From Nitrosotalea sp. (lineage in GTDB: Archaea; Thermoproteota; Nitrososphaeria; Nitrososphaerales; Nitrosopumilaceae), in the NCBI GenBank assembly GCA_023252235.1, contig JAHEXH010000008.1:1-34777 (forward strand): 34,777 bases of DNA, written 5' to 3'. The notes under the pieces were generated by a model, which did not search any database, was not told the origin of the DNA, and worked only from the letters and a program-made list of their open reading frames with translations. Positions 31,756 through 34,777 of this stretch are shown piece by piece (the first letter of the stretch is position 1; the number at the start of each line of letters is the position of its first letter). A program made the position numbers and the translations under genes.

Positions 31756-32346
31756 CTAATCATCAGATAAAATATATTTTCCCAGTATGTCAGTTTCGAT
31801 ATTAACTTTATCGCCAACTTTTTTGTAATTCAGATTAGTTATCTTCATAGTATGTGGTATTATTGAAACGGAAAATTGATCCTTGAGTACATCTACAACT
31901 GTCAGACTAATACCATCAACTGTAACAGATCCCTTTTTGATAATGTATTTCGATAATTCTTTTGGAACTTTTGTCCATATTTGTATTTGATTTGGTTGCT
32001 TTTCCATCTTGGAAATTATACCAACACCGTCAACATGTCCTAATACAAAGTGTCCCTCAAGTCGTTCACCAACTTTGAGACTTCTTTCAATATTGACTTT
32101 ATCACCACTTTCTAAGGAACCAAGATTAGTTTTTTTTATTGTTTCACCAATCATTTCAAATTCAGCAACATCTTTTGAAATATTTATTGCAGTAAGACAT
32201 ACACCATTTATTGCAACACTATCTCCGATTTTAAGTCCTTTTGCAATTTTACCTAGTTTTATTTTCATTTTTGCAGCACTACGGTTGCTTGTTTTTTTAT
32301 CAAATCTGACAATATTGCCCAAGCCTTCAATTATTCCAGTAAACAT
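31756..32346 (-). CDS. ribE: Riboflavin synthase, bacterial-type (two lumazine-binding repeats)
   Basis: Dismutates two 6,7-dimethyl-8-ribityllumazine molecules to riboflavin. From the ATG at 32346 the 196 residues begin MFTGIIEGLG, the canonical start, and contain two homologous barrels (about 1-90 and 95-190). Marks are GDSVAINGVCLTAI in the first, and GHFVLGHVDGVG with GSVTVDGISLTVV in the second. Many archaea instead use RibC, which is related to lumazine synthase, so the bacterial trimeric type suggests past transfer. A longer frame from 32391 adds 15 residues absent from the family. It is separated from ribB by a 73-base promoter gap but shares its strand and pathway. Confidence 0.93.
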   Translation of the reverse strand: MFTGIIEGLGNIVRFDKKTSNRSAAKMKIKLGKIAKGLKIGDSVAINGVCLTAINISKDVAEFEMIGETIKKTNLGSLESGDKVNIERSLKVGERLEGHFVLGHVDGVGIISKMEKQPNQIQIWTKVPKELSKYIIKKGSVTVDGISLTVVDVLKDQFSVSIIPHTMKITNLNYKKVGDKVNIETDILGKYILSDD

Positions 32347-32479
32347 GATTGATAAGTTCTTATTTGTATCTAGATGATTTATGTTTATCAAATAATAGAC
32401 AGATCTACAATTTAGTCATATATCTGCTGCATCATATTTTATCTTCAATAGAAAATTATGAAGGAATTTTAGATGAGAA

Positions 32480-33352
32480 TTATGAATTTATTTTATTATT
32501 TTTTACTGAATTCAACAGAGTTACAGCCCTTTTGTAATGTACTTCGTCAATCATTTTCCCGTCAACTGTTGTAGCTCCCCTTTTCTTTTTCTTGGCTAAA
32601 TCATATGCATTAATGACTTTTTTTGCCCATTCTATTTCCGAGGGAGTTGGATAGAATACTTTGTGAACAATATCGATTTGGTTTGGATGAATAATGCTTT
32701 TACCCACATAGCCCAAGTTTTTGGCAGTAAGGGAATCCTGCTCTAATCCTACAACGTCATCAATATCTTGCCAGATTGCATCAATTGCATATTTTCCTGC
32801 AGCTCTTGCATCTACTGGAATTTTTGTTCTTGAATATATGGACCCTTCTGAGTTTTTAGTATATTCCACACCTAGATCATTTAATAAATCAAACACCCCA
32901 AAGACTAATGCTGATACTCTTTTACTAGATGAAGCTATAGCATAAGAATTTACAACTCCCATCGTAGATTCAATCGATGCAATGATTTCAATTGGTTGTA
33001 GTTTACGTTTCTTTTCTAGTCCAATCATAGTCTTTTCAATTTTTTTTATATCATTTGCCGTGTCTACTTTTGGAATCACAACACCATCGACACCTTTTTG
33101 AATAATTTCTTTCAAGTCATCAGGTATCAAACCAGATGCCGGAGAATTTGTTCTCACATAAATTTCAGAATGATATTCAGATCTATTTTTTAGTGCATTT
33201 TTTATTAGATTTCTTGCTGATTTTTTTTCTTCAAAGGGAACAGAATCTTCCAGATCAAAGCAGATAATGTCTGCACGTAGAGACTTGGATTTTTCTAAAA
33301 AGCGGCTATTATTACCTGGAACAAACAAGAGACTACGAAGGAGCCTTGCCAT
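32480..33352 (-). CDS. CitE-like lyase (HpcH/HpaI aldolase family)
   Basis: A 290-residue TIM-barrel protein of the citrate lyase beta/malyl-CoA lyase family, which cleaves or forms CoA-linked beta-hydroxy acids. Conserved points are SLLFVPGNNSRFLEKS, CFDLEDSVPFEEK, the substrate arginine in YVRTNSP, the metal ligands Glu in ASIESTMGV and Asp in FGVFDLLNDLG, and KSIIHPNQIDIV. Without citrate lyase alpha and gamma subunits nearby it is unlikely to be part of citrate lyase. Malyl-CoA or citramalyl-CoA lyase or thioesterase activity is more plausible. The ATG at 33352 is 13 bases from the end of the MDR gene, so the two may be one transcript. Confidence 0.85.
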   Translation of the reverse strand: MARLLRSLLFVPGNNSRFLEKSKSLRADIICFDLEDSVPFEEKKSARNLIKNALKNRSEYHSEIYVRTNSPASGLIPDDLKEIIQKGVDGVVIPKVDTANDIKKIEKTMIGLEKKRKLQPIEIIASIESTMGVVNSYAIASSSKRVSALVFGVFDLLNDLGVEYTKNSEGSIYSRTKIPVDARAAGKYAIDAIWQDIDDVVGLEQDSLTAKNLGYVGKSIIHPNQIDIVHKVFYPTPSEIEWAKKVINAYDLAKKKKRGATTVDGKMIDEVHYKRAVTLLNSVKNNKINS

Positions 33353-33371
33353 AAATAGAATTTATTTATGG
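33349..33371 (-). repeat. Perfect inverted repeat joining two genes
   Basis: CCATAAATA (33349-33357) and TATTTATGG (33363-33371) are exact inverse complements with a five-base loop. The repeat covers the stop codon of the MDR gene (33366-33368) and the start codon of the CitE-like gene (33350-33352). It could be a hairpin controlling the second gene, or a symmetric TATA region. Confidence 0.5.
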
Positions 33372-34415
33372 TTTGAGCAATATTTTGCCAACCAGTCCTT
33401 TTCCAGTAAGCATTTTAGTATGTGCTTCGGCTGCATTTTCAAAGCTATATTCTGAATCTATTATAGCTTTAATTTTCTTTTTACCCATCCAGTACAATCC
33501 TTGTTCTAATTCTGCTTTTGTTCCCTGTGTTGATCCTAAGATGTTTGTTCCTTTGAAGAATATGTGTCTCAAATCGGTTTTTGCATCGTATCCAGTGGTT
33601 GCTCCACATGTAACCAATGTTCCACCATACTTTAGCAAAGTGAGTTGGTCATTCCAGTGAGTTTGACCTATGTGATCAAATGAAATGTCTATACCACCTA
33701 GTGGTTTTGCAATTTGTCTTACTTCTTTGCTCCAATCTGGTTTTCTATGATCAACAGCAAAATCTGCTCCAAGTTCTTTTAGTTTGTCTAGCTTATCTGG
33801 GCTTCCTGTAGCGATAACGTTACAATTGTATAGTTTTGCGATCTGAATTCCAAAGCTTCCTACACCAGATCCACCTCCCATGATAAGGACTGTTTGACCG
33901 GGATGAATTTTTGCTCTCCCTACAAGCATGTGCCATGAAGTAAGTAATGTCATAGATGCAGCTGCTGCTTCATCATAGCTTAGACCTTCTGGAATTTTTG
34001 CAACATTAACTTCAGGTAAGTGAGTAATTTCAGAGAACGCACCCCACAATGGTCCTGTTTGGAATCCCCAAATGCTTCTCTTTTGACAATCAAATTCTCG
34101 TCCATCAGTACATGCTTCACAGACTCTACATGACATGTTTGAATGAGAAACAACTCGGTCACCAACTTTGAAGTTTGTAACATCTTCTCCTACTGCAATA
34201 ACTTCACCTGCAGCATCGGAACCAGAAATGTGTGGTAATGGAACTGGTACTGGCTGTCCTCGCATTCCCCAGATATCATTATAGTTTAAGGCTGCTGCCT
34301 TTACACGGAAAACAACCTCGTTTGGCTTTGGTTTTGGATCAGGTACTTCTTTTACATTTAGAATTGACTTGTAATCATCATTTGGAGCATATTTTTCATA
34401 AACAACTGCTTTCAT
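33366..34415 (-). CDS. MDR-family NAD(P)H-dependent reductase (zinc-type alcohol dehydrogenase-like)
   Basis: A 349-residue medium-chain dehydrogenase/reductase. The N-terminal catalytic domain has Asn46-Asp47 (LNYNDI) where zinc alcohol dehydrogenases have the catalytic Cys. SGSDAAG replaces GHE. So there is no catalytic zinc site, as in quinone and enoyl reductases. The structural zinc lobe is kept: Cys96, Cys99, Cys102, Cys110. The nucleotide motif is GGGSGVGSFG (about 180-189). Crotonyl- or acryloyl-CoA reductases share this pattern, so a CoA-ester reductase is possible, including one in the 3-hydroxypropionate/4-hydroxybutyrate cycle. A quinone reductase is the other option. The start at 34415 is an ATG (MKAVVYEKY), standard for the family. 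Confidence 0.85.
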   Translation of the reverse strand: MKAVVYEKYAPNDDYKSILNVKEVPDPKPKPNEVVFRVKAAALNYNDIWGMRGQPVPVPLPHISGSDAAGEVIAVGEDVTNFKVGDRVVSHSNMSCRVCEACTDGREFDCQKRSIWGFQTGPLWGAFSEITHLPEVNVAKIPEGLSYDEAAAASMTLLTSWHMLVGRAKIHPGQTVLIMGGGSGVGSFGIQIAKLYNCNVIATGSPDKLDKLKELGADFAVDHRKPDWSKEVRQIAKPLGGIDISFDHIGQTHWNDQLTLLKYGGTLVTCGATTGYDAKTDLRHIFFKGTNILGSTQGTKAELEQGLYWMGKKKIKAIIDSEYSFENAAEAHTKMLTGKGLVGKILLKP

Positions 34416-34458
34416 ATTTGTAACCGTTCAATTTACCCCTAATATATTTTCCTTAGAA

Positions 34459-34737
34459 TTACTTGCGGTTAATCTTAAAATCTCGCTTGGGTTGTTGAAT
34501 AGATAATAGAATTTGCTTTAACTGATCGTCAGAGATTTGCGAATTTAATCTTCCCTGCGATGCCAATCCTAAGAGATAATTCTCAACCATTGCTGCAAGG
34601 TCAGGTTTAACCATTCTAACATTATTTAGTCTCAATCTTGCTTCAGCAGTAAGAAGAGTTTTTAGTGCATTATCCTTTAAGGCAGAAACTTCTGCATCGC
34701 TTGGATTTCTATCATCATTTGGGTTATGAGTGCTCAT
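34459..34737 (-). CDS. PDCD5-like DNA-binding protein
   Basis: The archaeal member of the PDCD5/TFAR19 family. The 92-residue, mostly helical protein binds nucleic acid; the cellular role is unsettled. After a polar N-terminus (MSTHNPNDDRNPSDAE), the conserved core contains LLTAEARLRLNNVRMVKPDLAAMVENYLL, here quoted in part: TAEARLRLNNVRMVKP. The basic end PKRDFKINRK follows. The core matches the family motif of arginine-rich helix plus a proline turn. It starts seven bases after the end of eS19, which it commonly accompanies in archaea. Confidence 0.9.
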   Translation of the reverse strand: MSTHNPNDDRNPSDAEVSALKDNALKTLLTAEARLRLNNVRMVKPDLAAMVENYLLGLASQGRLNSQISDDQLKQILLSIQQPKRDFKINRK

Positions 34738-34744
34738 AATACAA

Positions 34745-34777
34745 TTAGGAATATTTCTTTAGATTTGGATTCTTTGC
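34745..34777 (-). CDS. rps19e: Last ten codons of ribosomal protein eS19 (cut by window edge)
   Basis: The minus-strand frame that ends with TAA at 34747-34745 reads AKNPNLKKYS. It resembles the end of archaeal eS19 (a P-x-L-K-K-Y terminus), and eS19 is a frequent upstream neighbour of PDCD5-like genes. Only ten residues are visible, so the call rests largely on context. Confidence 0.5.
   Translation of the reverse strand, partial: AKNPNLKKYS

Overview
The window is archaeal and most likely comes from a member of the Nitrososphaerota (Thaumarchaeota, Nitrosopumilales-like). Supporting evidence is AT-rich DNA, archaeal information-processing proteins (Csl4, TFE, eL42, eS27, archaeal NAC, group II chaperonin, Trm56, PDCD5-like), an archaeal-type riboflavin route that starts with GTP cyclohydrolase III, and a compact gene layout. 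The genus is an inference from gene content, not a measured placement. About 40 genes are packed on both strands with very short gaps. Many neighbours overlap by a few bases, including convergent 3' ends. I found no rRNA, tRNA, CRISPR array, insertion sequence or prophage, and no stretch above about 240 bases without a gene.

Layout. 1-1528: tail of an unidentified gene, exosome subunit Csl4 and prephenate dehydratase (+). 1525-4361: a small membrane protein, IMP dehydrogenase and dihydropteroate synthase (-). 4398-7267: an MptE-like pterin pyrophosphokinase, an uncharacterised coiled-coil protein and fused GMP synthase (+). 7334-13334: a secreted PKD-repeat protein, a PfkB kinase, a thermosome subunit and a divergent adenine deaminase-like protein (-). 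13402-13877: ribosomal proteins eL42 and eS27 (+). 13860-18075: a late cobalamin operon cobD-cobQ-cbiB-cobS-cobY (-), whose CobQ has no glutaminase domain. 18152-20726: an aspartate-semialdehyde dehydrogenase-family enzyme, an Lrp regulator and heme O synthase (+). 20741-24597: a UbiD decarboxylase, a protein resembling proteasome chaperone PAC3, a zinc-ribbon protein with a repeat tail, a RuvC-like RNase H-fold protein, NAC and a PUA protein (-). 24700-28023: an AbrB-PhoU regulator, HflX, Trm56 and TFE (+). 28020-32346: riboflavin genes (-). 32480-34777: a CitE-like lyase, an MDR reductase, a PDCD5-like protein and the last codons of eS19 (-).

Functional links. Several modules use GTP. GuaB and GuaA make GMP. 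ArfA opens GTP for riboflavin, MptE and FolP build a pterin, and CobY uses GTP to activate cobinamide. The riboflavin operon reads ribB-ribH-arfA-amidohydrolase-arfC, with ribE alone upstream. The amidohydrolase carries a complete deaminase-type metal site and is locked between arfA and arfC by overlaps, so it is a strong candidate for an unassigned step of archaeal riboflavin synthesis. This and the CobQ without its glutaminase domain are the two most interesting observations. Third is the PAC3-like protein beside ubiD.

Promoters. TATA-like boxes sit about 23-28 bases before many start codons, which implies mostly leaderless transcripts. I used this to choose several starts.
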